From: Bugulina stolonifera
Lineage: Eukaryota > Bryozoa > Gymnolaemata > Cheilostomatida > Bugulidae
NCBI GenBank assembly: GCA_935421135.1
Contig: OW285189.1
Location: forward strand, 16,823,072 to 16,887,071
Length of the DNA stretch: 64,000 nucleotides
Direction of reading: 5' to 3'
Shown: piece by piece, positions 11,881-22,800 of the stretch
Layout of the letters: every line of letters begins with the position of its first letter
Position numbering within the stretch: the stretch's first letter is position 1
Notes under the pieces: model-generated
Seen by the model: the letters and a program-made list of their open reading frames with translations, nothing else
The model's database searches: none
Told to the model about the DNA's origin: nothing
Translations under genes and position numbers: made by a program

Positions 11881-12798
11881 CAGGGGTTCCCTAAGGGGAG
11901 CCAATGGCCCCCCAGGGGGCCACAACAGAGATTTTCAGGGGCCACAGGGCATACATAGTATATGTAGTATATATAGTACATAGTACATAGTATACAAGTA
12001 AATCTGAATACTGAATACTTTGAATTTGAAACTCCAAGGCCCAGAAACTACTGTTATCCAGTTGATAGATGCAATCAATGCATTTACCCAGAAACTGGAG
12101 AATTGGAAGCGCAAGACAGAAGGTGGAGTCTTCAGTTCCTTCCAGAAGCTGTCTGAGTTAATTGGTGCTCAACCAATAGATTCCAAGCTGAAGTTGAACA
12201 TTACCGCACATCTTGAGGTGCTGAAAGATGAGTTTCAGCGATATTTCCCTAACCTGGAACCTACATCTCTGAAACTACTGAGAAATCCATTCCAAACACA
12301 AGTAGAGGACATTGAAGATCACCTGCAAGATGAGCTTATAGAGCTAAAAAATGATTCCGGGGCGAAAGATTTATTTGCTGAAGTATCCCTTGACCAGTTT
12401 TTGCCCAGAATAGCATCCAGCTATCCATCAGTAGCCAAGGAATGTCTAAGGATGTTACTGCCATTCGCAACAACATATCTCCGCGAGTCAGGATCTTCTG
12501 CAATGGTGCAGTTGAAAACTAAATCAAGGAACCGCCTTGAAGTAGCCCATGACATCAGATGTGCTTTATCTCAAGTGGAACTACAATATGAAGAACTTGC
12601 AGGCAAACATCAGTGCCAAGGCTCTCACTAACTTTCATTTGTTTCCTTTTCTGGCTTTATACAAATATTATGACAATCTGTCCAATACAGTCATTTATAT
12701 ATACTAAAAATTACTGATTTGTGACCTCTTGTGGGCCATAGGAATTTTAGATTGGGCAAAGTGGTATGAAATGGTATGAAAAAGGTTGAGAACCTCTG
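11881..12798 (+). mobile_element. hAT transposon relic with exact 8-bp target duplication
   Basis: The element starts CAGGGGTTCCCTAAGG and ends AAAGGTTGAGAACCTCTG, imperfect hAT-type inverted ends. It is flanked on both sides by ATCTATTG (11873-11880 and 12799-12806). At 918 bp it is far shorter than an autonomous hAT element. It still carries a 203-codon open frame encoding only the C-terminal part of the transposase, so it is probably a deletion derivative mobilised in trans. Confidence 0.9.
12020..12631 (+). pseudogene. hAT/ZBED-type transposase, C-terminal fragment
   Basis: The open frame covers about 203 codons, from LNLKLQG to CQGSH and a TAA stop. The C-terminal half has the dimerisation-domain pattern of the ZBED5/GTF2IRD2-like hAT group: LDQFLPRIASSYPSVAKEC, then LLPFATTYLRESGSSAM, KTKSRNRLE and IRCALSQ. 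The BED zinc finger and the catalytic DDE region are absent. No ATG precedes the conserved part (the frame opens with TTG), so independent translation is doubtful. The frame is undamaged, which suggests either recent insertion or selection; the exact target duplication favours recent insertion. Confidence 0.85.
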
Positions 12799-13700
12799 AT
12801 CTATTGTATCCACATTTTTATCTCATACACAGCTATTAATTACAGTACATTTATACAATATTGTCAGCTACATTCTGTATTTACAAGATATTCACAGCAA
12901 TTTATCACAATATACAACTTACCTGTTATACTTATAGTTACCATGGTTAACCTCTAGTTGACTAGTACAGTAGTATAGTATAGTAACAGTACTGTTGTTA
13001 ACTAACAGTGCAGTTACTAGTAAGCTTTAGTCACTCAATGTACTCAGCTCTAGGAAGCTACTGGTAGATAGATAGCCTACTAAACTAAAAACTATGCATA
13101 ATGCAAATGAACTGACAATATAATTTATCAGGACAATATTTCCTGCTAGCTGTATATTATGTTGACTCATGCAGTATCAAATCTAGTACAATATAGCACC
13201 TAGGGCCAGATGCTAGTATACTAGAGGTAGGTGCACCATGCACAAGTGGAGAAATTTGTCTTTCCTCTCACCAAAGTTGCGTCTCAGGCGAGTGGAACCC
13301 ATGATCAATGATAGGACCACCCAATGTAGCTGTAACAGTTCTGGAGACCTCTTTAATCACCATCCAACAACCACCATCTACAGAGCTGCAGCGGAAACTG
13401 CTGTTGCCGTCCACGCAGGAAACAAACTCCCGGAATGAGCTATGGTGACAAAGCTTAGGTGCCAAGGGCCTCTCTCTAGAGTGGGAAAAGTTTTTCAACC
13501 TTATGGTAGCCACCGGCACTTAAACCAGGCAGTCCCTGGTCAGTAAGGTGCTCCAGTTCACCAACAGTGTTTCAGAAGATATGCTCTGATGCAACTGTTT
13601 CAAATACACCTCAACAAACATAAACAACTAAGATGTCACAGATGATGAGAGAAGAAGTCAAGCATCGGTCAGGTCGGCCTTAGGGCTTTATTGATTGGAT

Positions 13701-13835
13701 TTAAGTCATAGGCACTAATAAGCCATTGATCATAAATAGAAGTTGTCCTTTCCCAATTTACCTTCCTAGGAATATAAATTGGGAGAGGACAACTTCTAAT
13801 TATGATCAATAGCTTATTAGTGCCCATGATTTAAG
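13701..13835. mobile_element. Foldback MITE with about 60-bp arms
   Basis: This is the best-preserved copy of the AGTTGTCCTCTCCC family. The left arm runs from TTAAGTCATAGGCACTAATA to AGTTGTCCTTTCCCAATTTA. The right arm is its near-perfect reverse complement and ends TTAGTGCCCATGATTTAAG. The two arms nearly meet. There is no coding sequence. Confidence 0.85.
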
Positions 13836-14770
13836 TGCATGTGGTGTGTCGGCCTGGCCTGGCAGGCTGACATTACAATATGGTATCTACATTTACATTG
13901 TATACACGTAATGTATGTCTATAATGTTGAGCCAGTTACAAACTTGGCTCATCAATCTGAATTATGAGAGGACAACTTCAAATTACACCAATAGCTTATA
14001 AATTCCTAGTTCAAATCATGTGATTGATGTGAACACTTTGTACAAAGTGCCTTTGCTATTCAGCCTGAAACAACAATACACTATGTAGCTGTTGTACTCA
14101 AGTATGTTTTGAAAGTACATGTACTAAGTACTTACTTCTACTTGCTGTTTTAAAAAATATGCTTGTACTATTGTATACTTACTTGCTAGTATTAGTACTT
14201 GCTTGCACTTGTACTTGCTTCAATTATTTTTAACAGTCACAGTAAATTTGAAATGGAAGCAGTGGGGGGGGGTACACTGTATTACAATCATGTATTTAGA
14301 GCTAGTAGACAACAACTGGCAGAGCACAAGGGCAGAGTACAAGCCTTTTGAAATATTCAAAATCATTGTGTCTACAATAAAAAGGGACAATGGGAGTTGT
14401 ATGCACATCTATGCCCTTTGTTTATATTAGGCCTACTTGGAGCTACTGGCTTGTGTTTATACTAAAGGTACATCTCAAGGTGTCAATAGATGCTGTACTA
14501 GATAGTGTAGTAGAACACATTGTGTAGTATTAACAGCAGAGTAATATTATCTCCTGGGAATAGCATAGTCTGCCCACACCGTAACAACCTAGAGATGATA
14601 TTACATGTATAATATCCTAGTCTGCTATTTACAATGAATCAATCCCCAACACACTGCTTTTGCTGCCAAAGATAATCTAATAAAAAACGCTGGAGTAGCT
14701 TCCTAGGCTTGTAGTTGTGTTAGTAAATAATCTATATCATTAAGTACCACTGTACATGTATGAACATATG

Positions 14771-14817
14771 CGTAGTAGTCGTACTAGTAGTAGTAGCAGC
14801 AGCAGTAGTAGTAGTAC
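14771..14817. repeat. GTA/GCA trinucleotide microsatellite
   Basis: Interrupted GTAGTAGTC...GTAGCAGCAGCAGTAGTA repeats in non-coding sequence. Confidence 0.85.
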
Positions 14818-15646
14818 TTGCATGCATTATATTACACACATACATGCAGTTAGAATTGCCAAACCAAATTTAGATGTAAATTGTATTAAAATCTAAAAAT
14901 AATACCGATGCGCATGTGTATAGATATTGTGTCCCACTGCTGAGTGAAAACAATAGGTGTCTTCAAGAGCTAAATTCCAGACCCAGGCCAATTTGCGAAA
15001 ATATTTTCCAACACACATCTGTTGCAGAATCGTGAACATACCGGCCTGGGTCAGAAGCAAAATTGTCATTTTAGCACGAAGAAGTAGGTATGCCGATGAG
15101 CTAGGGATGGCTTCGTCCGGCCAAGCAAAATCCTAGGCCAATAGCTCTTCTGACCTAGGTCAGACGGCCATCATGTAATTTTTATTTGCGACCCGGGTCC
15201 GACCAAGAGGTCGCGAAGACACTTTATAGCCATTGCGGTGGCCAGCAGTGCATGCAAACTGGTGCCCATTGTTCAACTTTTGCACTGCTGTACCTTGAGC
15301 CCTACTGCTTAGTAGGGACATGTACTGAGATATGTATCCTATAGGTGCCATAACTCATGTATTCAAGCATACTCCAGCTACATGTCATCAGGTTACATAT
15401 TATGATAGGCATCAGAACTAAATAATAGATATTAAATGTTTATGTGCAAAATTTCGTCTTTAATGCTTGTGCTATGTTTTACTGCTGGTAGATATCACAA
15501 TTCTATCAATAATTTATGAAATACAGCTGGTTATGAAGGTAATAAGAAAGCTAAGCCAATAAATGAAACATTTTTCCTGCAGAAGGAAAACCAGTCAGTG
15601 TTTTAGCCCAAGGTAGCAGTTACCGACAAGCTAAATGTACACTGAA

Positions 15647-15754
15647 TTAAAGCGGTTTGTGCCAGTACTGCCATTCATAGGTGGCTGGATCATTTGTCTC
15701 CCATCTAACTTGAATGGTTTGACAGAATTTACAATTCACAAATGAGGGTTGGGA
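15647..15754 (-). CDS. Possible terminal coding exon, unknown protein
   Basis: After an acceptor (TTTAG at 15755-15759) an open minus-strand frame runs 35 codons to a TAA at 15649-15647. It contains CKFC and a tryptophan-rich end (VRWETNDPATYEWQYWHKPL). Composition looks coding, but no family is recognised. The neighbouring candidate exon at 16306-16218 ends in phase 1, which does not join this frame directly, so either an exon is missing between them or one candidate is false. Confidence 0.35.
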   Translation of the reverse strand, partial: SQPSFVNCKFCQTIQVRWETNDPATYEWQYWHKPL

Positions 15755-16217
15755 CTAAATGCCACTCAATTATATTGAGGAGAGGGGGAAGAGGGAGTGG
15801 GGGGGGGAGGGTTAGGGATTACTTACCAATTGTACTTTTACCAACTGTTATTTATGGACACATTTAATTACTCATAAGGCACTGAAATTAGAAATTTACT
15901 AATTTAAAAATCATCAGCATCAAAGAGTTACTACATGGTCCAACTCACTTTCGGTTTTGACCTCATATTTTTTTCAGAAAATGTTTGCCAGTATTGTGAC
16001 TCATTTTATATTATAACTCCTAAAAAATTATTATTTCCATCAAGAATATGTGTAGGTTAGACCATGGGAGAGCCTACAAGAAATGCTACTAGCGATTGCT
16101 CAGCTGATGACAGATAAATGCTTGTTCTACATGTATTCTGATGAAGCTACATGCTATTCAGTCTTTGCTATTACTTGCTAGTATCATATTATTTACTGTA
16201 ACCATTTTCTGACTTAC

Positions 16218-16306
16218 CAGTCAGCCACTTGAGTGTAGTCTCTTTTACATACCCAGGCAGAATAAAGTCCTCTGTGATCTCCCAGGTTACCAGTGTGTAT
16301 ATAAAG
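16218..16306 (-). CDS. Possible internal coding exon, unknown protein
   Basis: The stretch is bounded by an acceptor (TTTTAG) and a consensus donor (GTAAGT at 16217-16212). One minus-strand frame reads LVTWEITEDFILPGYVKETT; a second frame is also open, which lowers confidence. It may belong with the candidates at 15647-15754 and 17686-17771, but phases do not yet connect. Confidence 0.35.
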
Positions 16307-16537
16307 CTAAAAGTGTATGTCAAACAATACATAGATGTATATAAGTACATCTATGTCTACAAGAGTGTGATTTGATACAAGGCTAACACTCAACAAAGAA
16401 CCTTGTGTAAACACAATAGTATAGCCATAGCCTGAGTTCCTAGTTAATGTAAAGCATATAATCATAGATGTACATCCTAGTATCATAGCATCACAATATA
16501 CAATGTACTTATGTTTATTATGGGTTTATGGTTTACC

Positions 16538-17267
16538 AGAGGTGGAACGAGGCAGCATTTTTGGATTCGAGACGAGATTCGAGACACTACTTCTAAAAAA
16601 TTTGAGACGAGACGAGGTTTTAGGATTCAAGGGAATTTTTCTAAAAAGTGTGCCAAATTTTATATATATGCATGTTAGAACTCCAATAGTTTCAATTGCT
16701 ACTCTGTAAACTCTGTATTTTATCGTATTATTATGCATTTCAATAAAAGGTGAACAGGAGGCTGTGAAATATATTGTACATGTATTCCTTGTACATTTTT
16801 ACATTGCATGTACATGGGTACTAAAGTAATATTTATAATAATGTAAGGTGACAAATTAGTATGGAGTTATGTTTCCTTTAATGAAACAATTTCATGAGTA
16901 GACAACTTTTGGTGAGGACATAACTTTGCATTATGGGAGTGGTGATTGACAGTCGTTAGTAATTCTGTATGACTTGTAGTGATCGACTAGTAGCTCAGTG
17001 TTAGCTGCAATGCTATTACTAGGAAATTAGTGCTGGGAATGTACATGTAGGTAGTATTACTAAATAATTTGAATAATAATTTTCTATTTGATAGATTTTT
17101 TGTTGATTAGCAATATTAATTATATTATAATTATTAATTTATTATAAAAAAATTATTAGCTGCTATTTGTTTACCAGTCTCGAATACTAATTGCCATCTC
17201 GAGACAACTTTCGAGACAAGACAAGTCGATACGAGACTCGAGAAATCTCGAGTCTCGTTCCACCTCT
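16538..17267. mobile_element. Non-autonomous TIR element, about 730 bp
   Basis: It has perfect 14-bp terminal inverted repeats, AGAGGTGGAACGAG and CTCGTTCCACCTCT. The subterminal regions are rich in CGAGACGAGA and TCTCGAGTCTCG words on both sides, and the middle is very AT-rich. No transposase frame was found, and the flanks show no clear target duplication. Confidence 0.75.
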
Positions 17268-17685
17268 ACACTCTACACCTGGTCTACACTCTACACAGTC
17301 TACAGTATGAGTCAATTTTACTAAGCCAAGAGCCATGTACTGTAACTTTTGTTAAAAATATATATTTACCAATTATGTCACTAGTTTTTAATACAAAAAT
17401 TCTATAAATGTATGTAAATGTACATGTAGATACTATTATAATATAATGGTGATGTGGTAACAGCAGAAACCAGTACATACATGCAGTATAATGGAACACT
17501 TACATGTATATGTAGAGCATTTCTAGTATCAGCAGACTATCTCTCCGTCCTTTCTAACTTCCTTTCTAACGTTTGTTTGCCTGACCACTGGTTTGCTTCC
17601 AATTATATACTGAACTAAAATATACATTATATTGTACTTTGATAGTAAATCCAAGACTTAGTGGTTTGGCTGTGCAGATGGTCAC

Positions 17686-17771
17686 CAAATAAATCACTTT
17701 TTGTACAAATCTCCTCATATAAATTATAAGAAATGACTTCAATTTCACTTTTCTTGTGCTGAGCCCAAATA
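17686..17771 (-). CDS. Possible internal coding exon, unknown protein
   Basis: After an acceptor at ATATGCAG, one minus-strand frame reads IWAQHKKSEIEVISYNLYEE, continues to DLF and meets a GTGACC donor. It looks coding by composition, but a second frame is open too. No family is recognised. Confidence 0.3.
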
Positions 17772-17861
17772 CTGCATATATGATGTAAACAACTAAGCTC
17801 CAACACAAGCCATTTTAGACACTTGGATTGCAACGCCTTTGTGGGTGTCTGCTCATGTCAT

Positions 17862-18030
17862 ACAGTGTATGTACATACAGTAGTGTAGATGCAGTGTATG
17901 TACATACAGTAGTGTAGATGCAGTGTACATACAGTAGTGTAGACACAGTGTATGTACGTAGTACAGTAGTGTAGATACAGTGTATGTACGTAGTACAGTA
18001 GATATAGTAGATACAGTAGAGTGTACAGTA
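17862..18030. repeat. Minisatellite, GTGTATGTACATACAGTAGTGTAGATGCA-type units
   Basis: About five to six tandem units of roughly 22 to 32 bp, degrading towards GTAGATACAGTAGA at the right end. It directly abuts the candidate coding exon at 18046-18168. Confidence 0.85.
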
Positions 18031-18045
18031 GATACCGGATAGCAT

Positions 18046-18168
18046 ATCTAAGTAGCTGGGAAGCCTCCAACTCCAGGGATAGATATAGAATGGATCTCCT
18101 CTTGAAACTGGCTTATAAATGGTTGAGCTTCCTCTGGCTCCTTCACCCTCCTCCAGACACTAGGACAG
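18046..18168 (-). CDS. Possible terminal coding exon, unknown protein
   Basis: After an acceptor (GTCCTAG) one minus-strand frame reads VWRRVKEPEEAQPFISQFQE, continues to IPGVGGFPAT and stops at TAG. A preceding mini-exon at about 18245-18212 (SKVETSSTMIS) would join in phase 2. The peptide is charged and helical-looking. No family is recognised, and no further upstream exon was found. Confidence 0.35.
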
Positions 18169-18927
18169 TTTTACAAAATAATATTATAAAAATATCATGA
18201 TGGTTAGTTACCAACTAATCATTGTTGAAGAGGTCTCCACTTTACTTCTAACAATGGGAATACATGCATTGCATCTAGTGCTGTAAAAAGGGTGATAAAA
18301 CAGTCATGGGAGATATAAAAATTATAATATAAGAATTTAATAATATTGTTATAGATCAACAATGAAATTCCTTTCAAGTGGTAAATAATTAGGGTTGTCT
18401 GCTCTCTTCTTCTACTATGTAATTATATACATGTGTATAACAGCCTCTTCCACATGTGTTGACAAACATGGAACACAGTTTATGTCAATTATACAATATT
18501 GTAGCAATACTCCAATATTGCTAGATATTCAAGTTACATGCAGAATTTCAGGTGGGAAGAATTCAAACAGATGTTGTGGGTGAATAATTTCTGTTTACAC
18601 TGTGAAGTCTACAATGAATTGTTAGTAGCTCAAATATTGTAATAAAGTAGGAAATTATACACATGTACCAGAGTACATGTACTTTAGAGTATAAACAAAG
18701 TAGGAGCAACAATATTCAAAATACAGCACTGTTATTGTAATGTTGGAATTTCATTTAACTTAATTTAAAACCGGTAAAAGGACTTGCTTTAGTCTCAGTA
18801 TATTCTTGTTTTTCTAATTGTACTGCTAAATATAATTGGCAACTAGATGTAGATATATAACTGATTAGGAGTCGGAGAACTACCTCCTTCCTACACTATT
18901 GCTAATGGCTAACTGAACAGGCTGGAC

Positions 18928-19070
18928 AGCTATTCATCCCTTGAGATTCACAAACAACAGAAAAGCAACCTAAGCTTGACTATAGAGGCCCTACAAAACA
19001 TAGTAACCCAGGTCACACAAGCTAAGCAGCTCACCAAAAATGCAAGGGCCGAGTCTGTGATGTGTGGTCA
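18928..19070 (+). CDS. Possible plus-strand coding exon, coiled-coil-like
   Basis: After CTGAACAG an open frame of roughly 50 codons reads LDSYSSLEIHKQQKSNLSLT and then a leucine/glutamine-rich heptad-like part. It ends at a GTCAGT donor or a nearby TGA. Composition is coding-like and the antisense frames are closed. No partner exons were identified. Confidence 0.3.
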
Positions 19071-19828
19071 GTGAATATTAGTCACAGCCAACGAAGCAAA
19101 AGATGTGATTTCATAATAATTGCTTCGCGCACCACAGCTCGTGTAGCATAAAACTACAAACTATGGCTATAATTTCCTATTAGAGATAATTATATACAGT
19201 ATTGCTAAAAGAGGAGAGAGGCTGAGAGTAAACTAACCAATCTGAACGATGGGTCAGACATCAGGAGGGCCAAAATTTTTTTGTGTAGTTCAACTTTGAC
19301 AGGTTATAATCACTAATAATATTGGAAGTACATGTAGTTGTTGACAACTAACAATTCAATATCTTTATTGTGGGTGTTCTACTATTATAAGCGTAGAAGT
19401 AGGAAAAACTTGCTGATTGACAAATGCTCTGTTACAATTTTATGAACCTCTACATGTCTGATTATGACATAAGGGGTCAAAAATCTATATTTTAGTTGGG
19501 GGTTGGTGTAGGCAGCAGGCGCACTGAATGATTGAGCAAAAACAATTTTACCTGGCTAACTCATGGATAACTACATAAAAAATATCACATATATAATTAA
19601 ATCATAATATGTGCTGCCTCCACAATGTCAATTCTACAGCCTTTAATCCAAAATGACCATGAGGGTGATTGCATATTCTTGATTATTATTGTTATACCAG
19701 ACTGTAGTAAGATAGTAGTTATCAAAGGAACAGTATGCTAAAGGACTGTGTGAGCCAACAGATGTGGTGTAGAGGATATGGTAGAACTTCACACCCATGT
19801 TCACATACACAGAGTAAGTCCAGCAACC
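19071..19828. other. Upstream region of the SRCR/ZP/fibrinogen gene
   Basis: No exon is supported. The promoter and 5' UTR of the downstream gene should be here, but no core promoter motif stands out. Confidence 0.4.
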
Positions 19829-22800
19829 ATGGGCACTATCAGAGCTCTTGCTCTATTAGCAGCACTCTTGGTATCATCTATAGCTGCTCAGGTAGGTCTA
19901 TGACTTTCTACACCATTACCATAGTCACGTAAGTTTACAGCGTAAGTTTACAGCGTATATAGTACATACTGTCCTTTTGAGTTGTAAGTTATACTAGCAT
20001 TCCAAACAACTAAATATCTAGTTTCAGTTTAGCCATAAAACTAACCAGTGCTGTCTGTTTTCAACTCTATCCTAAACATATTGCAGCCCTAAAAAATCAA
20101 CTAGCTCACTAATTCCAGCCCACTGGTCTCAATTCATAAAACTTGTTTTATTTTTTGAATGAAAGAGTCCATTGTTAGCCTTTAAGTGATGGCTCCAACT
20201 TCCCAAGATATTACTAACACTACTAAATTGAGAATATACTATTACAAAGGACATATTATGCTGTATGACCTTCTGTTTGACAGAGAAATGGAGATATTCT
20301 ATTAACAGAAGGATACAAGGGACTTCTAAAAGTTTTTTACAATGGCAGGTGAGGAGAAGGCTATTTGCCATATAATAGCTGTCTTTTCTATGTAGAACTA
20401 AAATACAGGAAATAACTTGAGAGAGGACAACTCCTTATGATAATTACTAACTAAACTATGACAGACAGTGTTGGCATAAGTGTTGCCTTCTAAAAATACC
20501 TGTAGCCTGTATTCATTAAGCAAAGGCAGGGAAAGTTTACAGTTCTTATTTAATAAAAAATAGTCTATAACAGCGAATCCAGCTGTGATACACCTGCCTA
20601 GTCAGACAGGAAGTTGTTTTTCTTTAGAGGAAATTGAATGTTTGGAACAGTAGAGATAATGGATGCCACTAGTATACATGCCCTGTTGACAATTACCTTT
20701 TTAAACATCAGCATAAGTATACGTGGAAAGATTCCAGTGCTGTAACAGATTGTTCGTCACACACTATTGTCTGTCACTTCTTTCAATTTTTTCTAAAATA
20801 AGCATAAACATAGACTGAAGGTGTTTTCTTGCTCCTAGAAGACAGGTGGGAAATTATTTGGTTCATACACACTACACTAGTGGTAATACCAGTGCAATCA
20901 TTCATATATAGTACTTTCCTAAAAAACAGTTGGGTTTTAGATATGGGTATGTATGTGATGACACAGCGTCGCCTGGTAGTGTAACAACCTTGGGCACTGT
21001 AGCTTGTAGAAATATCAACAGATCATTTGTTAACGCAGCTGCTGGTACTAAAGGCCCAACATCAAGTAAGTTGAACTTTAGAGTTACCCTTCCCTGCACA
21101 TATCTGTTATTTAATAGCAGAACTAAAATGAATTAGTTTTTTTAATTTCCAGAATCACACTATTGTATAAAATGTTTATTTTGGTCTAATCAACTTCTAA
21201 ATTTCAGGTGTGTGTTTTTACTACAATATAATTGACTAGCTAGTGGCTAACACTTAATGTTCTGAAATAATTTTCTTCATCAATAAGAAAACCAGACCAA
21301 ATATCATCACAATTACTTACAACTAGAAATAGATCATCTAAATGACATATGAACTCAGTGCAATGCAGACTAAGTGCAATGTAATGCGGGCTAAGTGAGT
21401 TAAAAAAATCTATACTTGATAGGGGTTTGACCAGCCACTATACATTAGACACTACATGTAGCCTGTGTGTTACAGGTTTCATGCTTGATGATACTGCTTG
21501 TGTTGGAACTGAGTCTAACTTGGATGAATGTAAACACAAGGCTTGGGGATCAGAAAATTGTGGAGCTAGCGAGCACATATACATAACGTGCACTGGTGAG
21601 TCAATATACTTACTTACATGGTGTGTTATACTTACTTACTTACTTACTTACTTACTAACACTGTGTGTAATAGGAGTAATAGCATAGGGTGATAAGATGA
21701 TAACATTTACCTGTATCCTAATTGAAACATGTAAATGTATGTAGTAGAGGTACGTGTATATGATGTACATCTTGGTGCCTCTACCACTAGGTATATGTAG
21801 TCCTGAGTGATACATGTTATGAACCAGAGCTTAGCATAAGAGTTCCATTTCAGATTTGCCCTGTGATGGAGGAAAGAGTAACTGCAGTCAGGTGTGCAAT
21901 AACAATGGGACCACAGGCTATTCATGCTCCTGCCATCCTGGATACAGCCTAAAGTCAGACAGGACCACCTGTAGAGGTAAATGTGATGGACACTGTATTA
22001 ATAAGAATTATTGACTGACTTTTAAAGATGCAGATATTTAATGGTTTTGATAATTTTAGTAGGTAAAAGTCTTGGTATGCAGTACCTACACAATAGTACT
22101 TGTATAATTTCTTCATCATTGCATCCCCCCACTTACAGTTATAGTTACAGGAAAAGGAAAGAAAGGACAACTATACAACATAATAAGCAATGCCTAATAT
22201 TTGAAGAGGTTTAGCGACTGATAATGTATGGCTATGTAACATACATATTATATTTTTTATATACCTATAGAAAATTCAAATATGTAAATATTATCTAATT
22301 CTAGATGTGAACGAGTGTCTGGTAAAGAACGGAGGTTGTTCTCACACCTGTGTTAACACTGTTGGATCACATTACTGTGAATGTCCACGTTATCTCTACC
22401 TTTCTGATGATAACTCAACATGTACAGGTACAGTACACTATACCGCATGTACTTCAGTACACTATACCGCATGTACTACAGTACATTATACCGCATGTAC
22501 TACAGTACACTATACCCCATGTACTACAGTACACTATACCACATGTACTACAGTACACCATACTACATGTACTACAGTACAGTACACCACATGTACTACA
22601 GTGCACTATACCACATGTACTACAGTACACTATACCCCATGTACTACAGTACACTATACCACATGTACTACAGTACACTATACCCCATGTACTACAGTAC
22701 ACCATACTACATGTACTACAGTACACTATACCCCATGTACTACAGTACACTATACCCCATGTACTACAGTACACCATACTACATGTACTACAGTACACAT

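Larger units (their letters stand above)
12807..15646. other. Intergenic DNA, repeats, no supported gene
   Basis: It contains a foldback MITE (13701-13835), a half copy at about 13965-14010, a TACTTACTTG-rich low-complexity stretch (14100-14220) and a GTA/GCA microsatellite (14771-14817). Overlapping ORFs at 13238-13519 on both strands are not recognised. At 15000-15230 variants of GACCCAGGCC and GACCTAGGTC recur; their origin is unknown. Confidence 0.4.

Noticed and set aside
13238..13519. Overlapping ORFs on both strands
   Set aside because: No splice context, no known motif, and neither strand is clearly coding. Possibly transposon debris.
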